Under the pieces are notes generated by a model, which saw only the letters and a program-made list of their open reading frames with translations, made no database searches and was not told the DNA's origin. Of a stretch of 24,060 bases of DNA, positions 14,069 through 20,822 are shown piece by piece. Each line of letters opens with the position of its first letter. Position 1 is the stretch's first letter. A program made the position numbers and the translations under genes. Origin of the DNA: UBA1724 sp051884615 (GTDB taxonomy: Bacteria > Verrucomicrobiota > Lentisphaeria > Oligosphaerales > Oligosphaeraceae); assembly GCA_051884615.1 (NCBI GenBank), contig JBJEVT010000005.1:1-24060 (forward strand), given 5' to 3'.

Positions 14069-15256
14069 CTAGAAGAAACTGACGGCGATCTCTTTCCGGT
14101 ATTTCCGGGTGAGGGCGTCGGAGATGCGGCGGATGACGCCCCGCCGCAATTCCAGGTCCTGGGGCAGGGTGGGGTCCTGATGGGCCTCGTTGACCTTGGT
14201 GCCCACCACGAACTCGATGCGGTCGTGCTGCATCATCATGTCGATGATGCGCCGCACCGGCGCGGGCGCCTGGGTGAGATCCTCGTCCTGCTCCAGGGCG
14301 ACGCACACCCGGGTCAGCGTGAGGATGCCCTCGGTCACCAGGGCGACGCCGGGAATCTTGCCGGCGGGGGGCAGCTTGTCCCCGGGCTTCAGGTGGGAGA
14401 TGTCGATCTCCACCCGCTTGCCCAGGATGCGCTCCAGGATGGTGGCGGTGGTGCCGCCGCAGACGATGGTGTGCTCCTCCCCCAGGTCGGCCTTCAGGGC
14501 GTATTCCCGGTCGTGCTCCTTGTGGTAGGGCGGGCCGGTGAGCAGCCGCATGACCCGGGGGGTCCGCATGTAGACCACCAGGCAGGTGATGTCATCCTTG
14601 CAGGTGTTCTTGGAGATGGCGTAGGCCTGGTAGGCGATGGAGCGGGCCAGGGCGTAGGAGGAGATCTCCGGATTCCCCTGGATGCGCTCCTGGGCGAAGG
14701 CCAGCTCGCCGCTTCGCCGCCACCCGAACTTGTATTGGGAACCCTCGCCCAGGCCGGACTGGGTCACCCCGTCCGAGGCCACGATGAGACGGTCCCCCGG
14801 CTCCATCTTCAGCTCGTAGCATTCCACCTGCCGGTCCGGCCAGTGCTTGGAGACGATGGTCTCGTGCCGGACGGGGGGGACCTCCTTGTCGCCCCGCAGC
14901 TGGATGTACTGGGGATTGCCCATCTCCACCACCCGGGTCACGCCCCCCAGGCGGATGTCCACCATGGAGAAGGTGGCGTAGCTGATTTTCCGGACCTCGC
15001 AGACCGGCAGGGAGTCCATGATGGTCTCCACGGACTGGAGGGTGTCCATGTTGGACTGGAGGAAGCGGAGGGCCATGGTGGTGGTCATGTTGGCCAGCAC
15101 ATTGGCCTTGACCCCGCTGCCCAGCCCGTCGGAGAGCACCGCCAGATAGCGGTTCTCGTTCTTGAGCACCTTGATCTGCAGGTCGTCCCCGCAGGCGGCC
15201 TGTCCAGTCTTGGTGAACTGGAAGGACTCCATTTCCACGAAGACGGAGGAGTTCAT
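14069..15256 (-). CDS. SpoIIE/PP2C-type serine phosphatase paired with the HydS hydrogenase
   Basis: The 395-residue product has the PP2C/SpoIIE core in residues 1-235. SDGLGSG (42-48, D43), SDGVTQSG (161-168, D162) and the KDDITCLVV segment (D221, D222) hold the metal-binding Asp. Residues 236-395 form a conserved-looking extra domain I cannot assign; its CGGTTATILERILGK stretch near 266-280 looks ligand-binding. Phosphatases of this type are known next to group C sensory hydrogenases and are thought to pass on an H2 or redox signal by dephosphorylating a target protein. Its ATG overlaps the hydS stop in an ATGA arrangement (15253-15256), so translation is probably coupled. The target (for example an anti-sigma antagonist) is not in the window. 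The reading frame continues open upstream as a shadow of hydS; the start is set by the overlap. Confidence 0.87.
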   Translation of the reverse strand: MNSSVFVEMESFQFTKTGQAACGDDLQIKVLKNENRYLAVLSDGLGSGVKANVLANMTTTMALRFLQSNMDTLQSVETIMDSLPVCEVRKISYATFSMVDIRLGGVTRVVEMGNPQYIQLRGDKEVPPVRHETIVSKHWPDRQVECYELKMEPGDRLIVASDGVTQSGLGEGSQYKFGWRRSGELAFAQERIQGNPEISSYALARSIAYQAYAISKNTCKDDITCLVVYMRTPRVMRLLTGPPYHKEHDREYALKADLGEEHTIVCGGTTATILERILGKRVEIDISHLKPGDKLPPAGKIPGVALVTEGILTLTRVCVALEQDEDLTQAPAPVRRIIDMMMQHDRIEFVVGTKVNEAHQDPTLPQDLELRRGVIRRISDALTRKYRKEIAVSFF

Positions 15257-16956
15257 TTGTTCTCTCCGTGGCTTTCGTAGCTGCCGGCGATCTCGTTCAG
15301 CAGGATTTCGGTGTCGGCCACATGCTCGCCGAAGAGGCGGGCGACCTGCTGGACGGTGTACACGTTCTTCCGGATGACCTCCCGGGCCTTCTCCGCGATC
15401 TGCTCCCGCTGGAGCTCGTTCTTGGTGATGTCCTGGATGACCGCGCCGGCGGACTTGCCCTGGGCGATGGTGAAGACGCTGATGTTGATGATCCGGTCCT
15501 TGAACTTCTGGTTGAACTTCTCGATCTCGCCGCCATTCTCCACCACGCTCTCGAAGAGCTCGGTGAAATCGGGGAGGGTGGAGGCCACGGGGATGGTGTT
15601 CAGGTTGCCCAGGGCGTCGAAGACGTCGGTCATCTCCACCATCTGGGCGAAGTTCCGGTTGCATTCGCAGATGTTCAGGGATTCGTCCACCAGGACCACG
15701 GCGGCGGGGATGAAGCGGATGAGGGCGTTGCTGGTGCGCTGGAAGTTGCGCCGCAGATAGGTGTGGCACATGGCGTCCTCCGCCTTGTTCTCCAGCAGGG
15801 CCTTGGCGAACTCCCGGCAGGTGCTGTAGCCGCAGGCGCCGCAGTTCAGCTCGTCCTTCCGGCTGAACTTGCCCACCCGCGCCAGGGCCTGGGCGATCTC
15901 CTTCTCCGTGGGCTCCTGGATGGACAGGGGCGCGGGGGCGGGGGCCTCCTCGATCTTCTGCTGGACGGGACGCCGTGCGGAGGTGCGGAGGGCGCTGATC
16001 TTCTCCGTCTCGGCGATGGCCTCCAGGCCGCCGAAGCCCTGGGGAATCACCGGGCCGTTGACGCAGCCGCCGGGGCACGCCAGGGCCTCCAGGAAGATCT
16101 TGCGTCCTCCCTGTCCCCCGTAGTAGTAGGTGAGCATCCGGTCCAGGTTCTGGAGGCCGGAGACGGCGAGGTAGCGCACGTCCTGCCCGCCGTCCCGCAG
16201 GGTGTCGTTCATGCCGCCCTCCACGGAATAGAAGCGGCCCTCCTCGGCGGCGGGCAGCTCCAGGGGGGCGTCTTCCTCCTCGATGAGGTGGATGTCCTTC
16301 TCCTGGAGCAGGGTGTCCAGGGTGGCGAAGGTGACGGCCAGGGCAAGGAGGTCCGGATGGGAGTCCGCCTCGTTCTTCTTGGCGGCGCAGGGGCCGAAGA
16401 AGATCACCTTGCTCTCCTCGCCGTAGGTGTCCTTCAGGAGGCGGCAGTGGGCCAGGACGGGGGAATACACCGGGACGATGTTCCGGGTGAAATCGGGGTG
16501 GTACTTCCGGATGTAGTCCACGCAGGCGGGGCAGGCGCTGGAGATCACCAGGGGCAGGTCGGTGCGGCCCAGGAACTCGCCGGTCTGGCGGCTGACGGCC
16601 TGGGCGCCCAGGGCGGTTTCGCTGACGCCCCGGAAGCCCAGCTTGCGGAGCGCGGAGGCGATCTGTCCCAGGCGGATGCCGGGGAAATAGGCGGGGAAGC
16701 TGGGGGCGAGGGAGGCGTGGAGGGGCGTGCCGGAGGCGAGCAGCTGCTTCAGGCGCGCCAGGTCGGAGCGGATCTTCTTGGCGTGGGAGGGGCAGACCTT
16801 CACGCACTCCCCGCAGGCGACGCAGTTCTCCGGGATGACCGACGCCTTTCCGTTGACGATGCGGATGGCCTTGCAGTGGCAGTGGCGGACGCACTTGTAG
16901 CAGTCCTGGCACTCGTTCTCGATGGTGTAAACCGGTTCGAACATCGGTGGAAACAT
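15253..16956 (-). CDS. hydS: Group C (HydS-type) sensory [FeFe] hydrogenase with PAS domain
   Basis: The 567-residue product has two [4Fe-4S] motifs (C16/C19/C22/C26 and C45/C48/C51/C55) and an H-cluster domain at about 75-310. A further Fe-S motif follows (C372, C375, C380 and probably C397; CGACGYSTC), then a PAS domain (about 408-515) and a C-terminal helix. The H-cluster motifs are SSACPACV (139-146; ligand C142), FFGPCAAKKNEA (186-197; C190) and EALACPGGCVNGP (290-302; C294, C298). A141 stands where catalytic enzymes have the proton-transfer Cys. The same change is typical of group C enzymes, which have low activity and are proposed H2 or redox sensors. The PAS domain probably relays the state to the phosphatase encoded by the overlapping next gene. 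The start is either M1 or M5 (16944); neither has a good SD. A strong terminator lies just upstream, so it needs its own promoter or read-through. Confidence 0.93.
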   Translation of the reverse strand: MFPPMFEPVYTIENECQDCYKCVRHCHCKAIRIVNGKASVIPENCVACGECVKVCPSHAKKIRSDLARLKQLLASGTPLHASLAPSFPAYFPGIRLGQIASALRKLGFRGVSETALGAQAVSRQTGEFLGRTDLPLVISSACPACVDYIRKYHPDFTRNIVPVYSPVLAHCRLLKDTYGEESKVIFFGPCAAKKNEADSHPDLLALAVTFATLDTLLQEKDIHLIEEEDAPLELPAAEEGRFYSVEGGMNDTLRDGGQDVRYLAVSGLQNLDRMLTYYYGGQGGRKIFLEALACPGGCVNGPVIPQGFGGLEAIAETEKISALRTSARRPVQQKIEEAPAPAPLSIQEPTEKEIAQALARVGKFSRKDELNCGACGYSTCREFAKALLENKAEDAMCHTYLRRNFQRTSNALIRFIPAAVVLVDESLNICECNRNFAQMVEMTDVFDALGNLNTIPVASTLPDFTELFESVVENGGEIEKFNQKFKDRIINISVFTIAQGKSAGAVIQDITKNELQREQIAEKAREVIRKNVYTVQQVARLFGEHVADTEILLNEIAGSYESHGENK

Positions 16957-17024
16957 GGAGGGCGGGAAGCGGATTCGGGCTGTCCGGAGGCGGGGGGCTT
17001 CCCTTGTCCCGCTTCTCCGGGCGG

Positions 17025-17066
17025 AAAAAAGCCGCCCTGGGGGGAGGGGTGTCTCCCTTGGGCGGC
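17025..17066 (-). terminator. Intrinsic terminator between the adhE-Rex-ferredoxin genes and hydS
   Basis: On the minus strand, GCCGCCC (17066-17060) pairs with GGGCGGC (17037-17031) over 7 bp, with an inner GGGAG/CTCCC stem, and is followed by T6 (17030-17025). It starts 8 bases after the ferredoxin stop. It divides the block into two transcription units, or sets a drop in expression from adhE to hydS. Confidence 0.82.
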
Positions 17067-17073
17067 GAAATGG

Positions 17074-17328
17074 TCAGGGGGCCGGGAAATATTGGTTGAG
17101 GATATCCCGCATGACCCCGTTCTCCACATGGCGGTAGACCTTGTCGTTCACGATGACGATGGGGCCGTCCGCGCAGTTGCCCGTGCAGAGCCCCCCCGAC
17201 AGGTCGATGTCCACCTCGTCGGAGAGACCCCGGCGGGCCAGGAACTCCTCGGTGATCTTCACATTCTCGGCGTTCCCCCGGGCGAAGCAGGAGCTGCCGA
17301 TGCAGATGACCATCTTGATCTTGCCCAT
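17074..17328 (-). CDS. Thioredoxin-like [2Fe-2S] ferredoxin (NuoE C-terminal type), copy 1
   Basis: The 84-residue product has C9-x4-C14 (ICIGSSCFARGN) and C48-x3-C52 (GGLCTGNCADGP), the [2Fe-2S] ligands of the NuoE-type thioredoxin-like ferredoxin fold. The SSCFARG and GLCTGNC details are closer to the stand-alone forms beside HydS-type hydrogenases than to copy 2. An upstream in-frame extension exists but is a shadow of the Rex-like gene. I chose the ATG at 17328, which has AGGAGA about 10 bases upstream. It begins 26 bases after the Rex-like stop and ends 8 bases before a terminator. The likely role is electron transfer between a NAD(H)-linked or ferredoxin pool and a hydrogenase. Confidence 0.86.
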   Translation of the reverse strand: MGKIKMVICIGSSCFARGNAENVKITEEFLARRGLSDEVDIDLSGGLCTGNCADGPIVIVNDKVYRHVENGVMRDILNQYFPAP

Positions 17329-17354
17329 GGATGCTGTGTCTCCTGGCTCTGGAA

Positions 17355-17765
17355 CTATGCCTTGGCCTCCTCCTCGGCGGGAGGCTCCTCGTTCAGGATG
17401 GCAAGGTGGGGACGGGGCATCAGGTCCGCGCCGCTCCAGTTGAGGATGCGGGTGATGCCGCAGCGCTCCAGCAGGTCGGCGAGCTGGGCGGCCTGGCGGT
17501 GGGGGACGCAGAGGATGGCGGTGCGGACGTCCAGGCGGGGGATCAGGTTCTGGAGCTTGTCCTGCTCGAAGACCTCGAAGCAGGGGGACTGGAGAGGCTT
17601 GTCGAAGAAGGCGGCCAGGATGTGGGCGGCGGGGCCGGCGAAGCCGGGGCGCTGCAGGAGAAGCTCCGCCATCAGGCCGGAACCCACGAAGACCACGTCC
17701 TCCGTCTTGTCGCACTCCTCCCACCGGGCTTTCCGGGCCTGGGAAATTTTCTTCAGAATCTCCAT
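17355..17765 (-). CDS. Stand-alone Rex C-terminal (NAD(H)-binding) domain protein, no DNA-binding domain
   Basis: The 136-residue product corresponds to the C-terminal Rossmann half of the redox repressor Rex. DVVFVGSGLMAELLL (23-37) is the dinucleotide-binding turn, where Rex has VGxGxLGxAL. ILAAFFDKP (49-57) matches the second strand, RTAILCVPHRQAAQLADLL (81-99) matches Rex AILxVPxxxAQxVADLL, and GITRILNWSGADL (103-115) matches GIxGILNFxPxxL. The N-terminal winged helix (about 80 residues in Rex) is missing, and residues 1-20 are only a short helix. I start at 17765, where GGAGAG lies about 9 bases upstream; a longer frame to 17885 is low-complexity. The loop GSGLMAE lacks the third Gly. 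It follows adhE by 144 bases, so it probably senses NADH/NAD+ and acts through a protein partner. The function is inferred. Confidence 0.82.
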   Translation of the reverse strand: MEILKKISQARKARWEECDKTEDVVFVGSGLMAELLLQRPGFAGPAAHILAAFFDKPLQSPCFEVFEQDKLQNLIPRLDVRTAILCVPHRQAAQLADLLERCGITRILNWSGADLMPRPHLAILNEEPPAEEEAKA

Positions 17766-17793
17766 TGTCTGTCGCTCTCCTTTGAAAATGGGC

Positions 17794-17817
17794 GCGCCCT
17801 CCTCCGGGGGAGGGCGC
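17794..17817 (-). promoter_or_regulatory. GC hairpin between adhE and the Rex-like gene
   Basis: GCGCCCTCC and GGAGGGCGC form a perfect 9-bp stem with a 6-base loop, 29 bases before the Rex-like ATG. On the minus strand it is followed by GCCCATTTTC, too poor in T for a strong terminator. It could be an RNA-processing or partial termination point that lowers expression downstream of adhE. Confidence 0.35.
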
Positions 17818-17909
17818 CGGCCGGCTCCTCCGCGCCGCCGCCGGGGCGGGGGAGGGAAGGGGGCCGGCGTCCCGGGGAAGGGCACGCCGTCATGATGGCG
17901 TCTGGGGAA

Positions 17910-20549
17910 TCACTTTCCGTAGTAGGCCGCCAGATAGATTTCCTTGATCTCGGAGATCAGGGGGTATCTGGGGTTGGCGCCGGTGCACTGGTCGTCGTAG
18001 GCCTTCACGCAGAGCTCGTCCAGCTGCTTCAGGAAGGTCTCCTCGGCGATGCCCTTGGCGTCGAACCAGGGTTTCATGGCCTTGGGGATGTCCAGGGAGG
18101 CCTTCAGCTCCTCCACCTTCTCCACCAGCTTGTCCACCAGCTCGTCGTCATCCTTGCCCTGCAGCCCGATGTAGCGGGCCACGGCGGCGTAGTCTGCCTT
18201 GGCGTTGGGGTAGTGGTATTGGGGGAAGGCGGCCTGCTTGGTCATGCAGTCCACCGCGTTGTAGCGGATAATGTAACTGATGAGGAAGGCATTGGCTAGT
18301 CCGTGGGGCACGTGATACATGCCGCCCAGTTTGTGGGCCATGGAGTGGCACAGCCCCAGGAAGGCGTTGGCGAAGGCCATGCCGGCCATGGCGGAGGCGT
18401 TGAACATGTGCTCCCTGGCGATCTCGTTCATGGGCCCGTTCTTGTAGCATTCGGGGAGATGGCGGAAGATCAGGGCGGCGGCCTCGTTGGCCAGGGCGTT
18501 GCAGTAGTCGCTCTGCATGCAGGAGACCCGGGCCTCCAGGGCGTGGGTGAGGGCGTCGATGCCGCTGATGGCGGTGAGGCCCTTGGGCAGCTTCATCACC
18601 AGTTCGGTGTCGATGATGGCCATGTTGGGGGTCAGCGCGTAGTCGGCCAGCGGGTATTTCTGCTGGGTGACCTCGTCGGTGATGACGGCGAAGGGGGTGA
18701 CCTCGGAGCCGGTGCCGCTGGTGGTGGGCACGGCCACCATCATGGCCTTCTTGCCCAGCTCGGGCAGCTTGACGATGCGCTTCCGGATGTCCATGAAGCG
18801 CATGGCCACGTCCTCGAACTTCACGTCGGGCAGCTCGTAGAGCAGCCACATGATCTTGGCGGCGTCGATGGGGGAGCCGCCGCCCACGGCGATGATCACG
18901 TCGGCGTCGAAGCTGCGAAGCTGCTCCAGACCCTTCTGCGCCAGCTGGATGGTGGGGTCCGGGGCGACGTCGCTGAAGACGTGGGTGGCGATGCCCATGT
19001 CGGTGAGCTTCTGGAGCATGGGGCCCAGGATGCCGCTGTTGTAGAGGAACTTGTCGGTGACGATGAAGGCGCGCTTCTTCCCCGCCAGGTCACCCAGCGC
19101 GGTGCAGAGGCATCCGTATTTGAAGTAGACCTTCTGGGGGACGCGGAACCAGAGCATGTTTTCCCTCCGTTTGGCGATGGACTTGATGTTGAGAAGATTC
19201 TTGGGACCCACGTTTTCGGAGACGTAGTTGCCTCCCCAGGAGCCGCAACCCAGGGTCAGGGAGGGGTTCAGGGCGAAGTTGTAGAGGTCGCCGATGCCGC
19301 CCTGGGAGCTGGGGGTGTTGATGAGGACGCGGCTGGCCAGCATGATGTGGCCGAATTCCCGGATGCGCTCCTCGTTCTGGGTGTTGGTGTACAGCACGGC
19401 CGTGTGTCCCAGGCCGCCGTAGTTCAGCAGGGCCTTGGCGTTCTCGATGGCCTCCTCGTAGGTGTCGGCCTTGTAGAGGGCCAGGGTGGGGGAGAGCTTC
19501 TCCCGGGAGAAGGGCACCTGCAGACCCACGCCCTTCACCTCGGCGATGAGCACCTTGGTCTGGGGGGGCACCTGGATGCCCGCCATCTGGGCGATGGTCA
19601 CCGCCGTCTGCCCCACGATCTTCGCGTTGATCTTGCCGTCCACCTGGATGATCTTGCCCACGGCGTCCGCCTCCTTCTTGTTCAGCAGGTAGCCGCCCCG
19701 CTTCCGGAACTCCTTCTTCACCTGGTCGTAGATGGAGGAGAGCACCGTCACCGACTGCTCGGAGGCGCAGATCATGCCGTTGTCGAAGGTCTTGGAGAGC
19801 AGCACGGAACTCACCGCCATCTCCACGTCGCAGGTGTCGTCGAAGATCACCGGCGTGTTGCCGGGACCCACGCCCACCGCGGGAGTGCCGGAGGAGTAGG
19901 CCGCCTTCACCATCCCGGGACCGCCCGTGGCAAGAATCAGGGCCACGTCCTTGTGGCTCATCAAATACCCGGACATGGCCACCGTGGGCTCGTCAATCCA
20001 CCCGATGATGTCCGCGGGAGCCCCCGCCGCCACCGCCGCGTCCAGCACGATCTTGGCGGCCAGGTTGGTGCACTTCTTGGCGCGGGGATGGGGGCTGAAG
20101 ACAATGCCGTTCCGGGTCTTCAGGGAAATCAGAGACTTGAAGATGGCCGTGCTGGTGGGGTTGGTGGTGGGCACGATCCCCGCGATGACCCCGCGGGGCT
20201 CCGCCACCTTGATCATGCCGAAGGCATCGTCCGTCTCGATGATGCCGCAGGTCTTCATGGAAAGGTACTTGTTGCAGATGTACTCCGCGGCGTAGTGGTT
20301 CTTGATGATCTTGTCCTCCACGACGCCCATGCCCGTCTCCTCCACCGCCATCTGCGCCAGAGGAATCCGCATGTTGTTCGCCGCCAACGCCGCCGCCTGG
20401 AAAATCCGGTCCACCTGCTCCTGGGTGAAGTTGGCGTAAATCTCCTGCGCCGCCTTCACCTTCGCCACGATGGCGTCCACCACCGCGCGATCCTGACGCT
20501 CCTTCTCCTCCGCCGACGGCATCGCCTGCGCTTCCTTGGTTTCTTTCAT
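17910..20549 (-). CDS. adhE: Bifunctional acetaldehyde-CoA / alcohol dehydrogenase AdhE
   Basis: The 879-residue product has the normal AdhE length. The N-terminal half (about 20-460) is an acylating aldehyde dehydrogenase with catalytic Cys C261 (GMICASEQS) and NAD site VGVGPGNTP (225-233). The C-terminal half (about 465-879) is an iron-dependent alcohol dehydrogenase with GGGSPIDAAK (556-565) and metal ligands D665, H669 (GIDALTHALEA), H735 (LCHSMAHK) and H749 (VPHG). It reduces acetyl-CoA to ethanol with two NADH, regenerating NAD+ in fermentation. AdhE usually assembles as spirosome filaments. The ATG has a perfect AGGAGG 9 bases upstream. It heads a set of genes for redox sensing and hydrogenases, which suggests joint control of ethanol and H2 output. 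Confidence 0.98.
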   Translation of the reverse strand: MKETKEAQAMPSAEEKERQDRAVVDAIVAKVKAAQEIYANFTQEQVDRIFQAAALAANNMRIPLAQMAVEETGMGVVEDKIIKNHYAAEYICNKYLSMKTCGIIETDDAFGMIKVAEPRGVIAGIVPTTNPTSTAIFKSLISLKTRNGIVFSPHPRAKKCTNLAAKIVLDAAVAAGAPADIIGWIDEPTVAMSGYLMSHKDVALILATGGPGMVKAAYSSGTPAVGVGPGNTPVIFDDTCDVEMAVSSVLLSKTFDNGMICASEQSVTVLSSIYDQVKKEFRKRGGYLLNKKEADAVGKIIQVDGKINAKIVGQTAVTIAQMAGIQVPPQTKVLIAEVKGVGLQVPFSREKLSPTLALYKADTYEEAIENAKALLNYGGLGHTAVLYTNTQNEERIREFGHIMLASRVLINTPSSQGGIGDLYNFALNPSLTLGCGSWGGNYVSENVGPKNLLNIKSIAKRRENMLWFRVPQKVYFKYGCLCTALGDLAGKKRAFIVTDKFLYNSGILGPMLQKLTDMGIATHVFSDVAPDPTIQLAQKGLEQLRSFDADVIIAVGGGSPIDAAKIMWLLYELPDVKFEDVAMRFMDIRKRIVKLPELGKKAMMVAVPTTSGTGSEVTPFAVITDEVTQQKYPLADYALTPNMAIIDTELVMKLPKGLTAISGIDALTHALEARVSCMQSDYCNALANEAAALIFRHLPECYKNGPMNEIAREHMFNASAMAGMAFANAFLGLCHSMAHKLGGMYHVPHGLANAFLISYIIRYNAVDCMTKQAAFPQYHYPNAKADYAAVARYIGLQGKDDDELVDKLVEKVEELKASLDIPKAMKPWFDAKGIAEETFLKQLDELCVKAYDDQCTGANPRYPLISEIKEIYLAAYYGK

Positions 20550-20609
20550 CGCTGTTCGCCTCCTGGAATTGGGGTATGATGACTTGAAAAAATGCTCGGA
20601 ATGGTTTCA

Positions 20610-20629
20610 GATGATAAAAAAGTATCGTC
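20610..20629. promoter_or_regulatory. Possible operator in the adhE 5' region
   Basis: GATGATA (20610-20616) and TATCGTC (20623-20629) are inverted repeats matching at 6 of 7 positions around a 6-base centre. The site lies just downstream of the proposed adhE promoter, where a repressor could block transcription. It does not match the known Rex consensus (TTGTGA-N6-TCACAA). Confidence 0.35.
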
Positions 20630-20638
20630 AACGGGGAT

Positions 20639-20666
20639 AATGTAGCGGGGTCGGGTGGGATTGCAA
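20639..20666 (-). promoter_or_regulatory. Putative adhE promoter
   Basis: Read on the minus strand: TTGCAA (20666-20661), a 16-base spacer, then TACATT (20644-20639). Transcription would start near 20632, leaving an 80-base leader. The match to consensus is moderate. Confidence 0.4.
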
Positions 20667-20734
20667 GGGGATTTTGGGAATCTTCCGCAATTTTTGTCCA
20701 TTTCTGTCCAATGTCGCGGGGCGGGGGTGTTCCA

Positions 20735-20756
20735 GGGTGCGGGGCAGGGTGGGGGG
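20735..20756 (+). other. G-quadruplex motif directly upstream of the recJ promoter
   Basis: Four G-tracts (20735-20737, 20741-20744, 20747-20749, 20751-20756) are separated by loops TGC, CA and T. The motif ends two bases before the -35 box and lies on the non-template strand of recJ. Confidence 0.5.
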
Positions 20757-20758
20757 TC

Positions 20759-20786
20759 TTGACTTTCGGCAAATGAGGCATATAGT
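20759..20786 (+). promoter_or_regulatory. recJ promoter
   Basis: TTGACT (20759-20764), a 16-base spacer and TATAGT (20781-20786) form a near-consensus sigma-70 promoter. Transcription would start near 20793, about 30 bases before the ATG, and the SD AAGGAAGGAA follows at 20805-20814. Confidence 0.75.
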
Positions 20787-20822
20787 TAGCGTGAATACAT
20801 TCTTAAGGAAGGAATAGACTTT

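Noticed and set aside
14069..16912. Minus-strand frame of 947 codons that would fuse the phosphatase to upstream sequence
   Set aside because: Upstream of 15256 it is only the +1 shadow of hydS. The hydS frame carries the hydrogenase motifs, and the phosphatase begins at the ATGA overlap.
15268..20579. Long plus-strand frames opposite hydS, the ferredoxin, the Rex-like gene and adhE
   Set aside because: Antisense shadows with Val/Gly/His-rich composition. All recognised domains lie on the minus strand.
20611..20640. Small plus-strand frame MIKKYRQRG as a possible leader peptide
   Set aside because: It lies on the strand opposite to adhE and upstream of the recJ promoter, so no transcript would carry it. 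It has no SD and no codon bias of interest.
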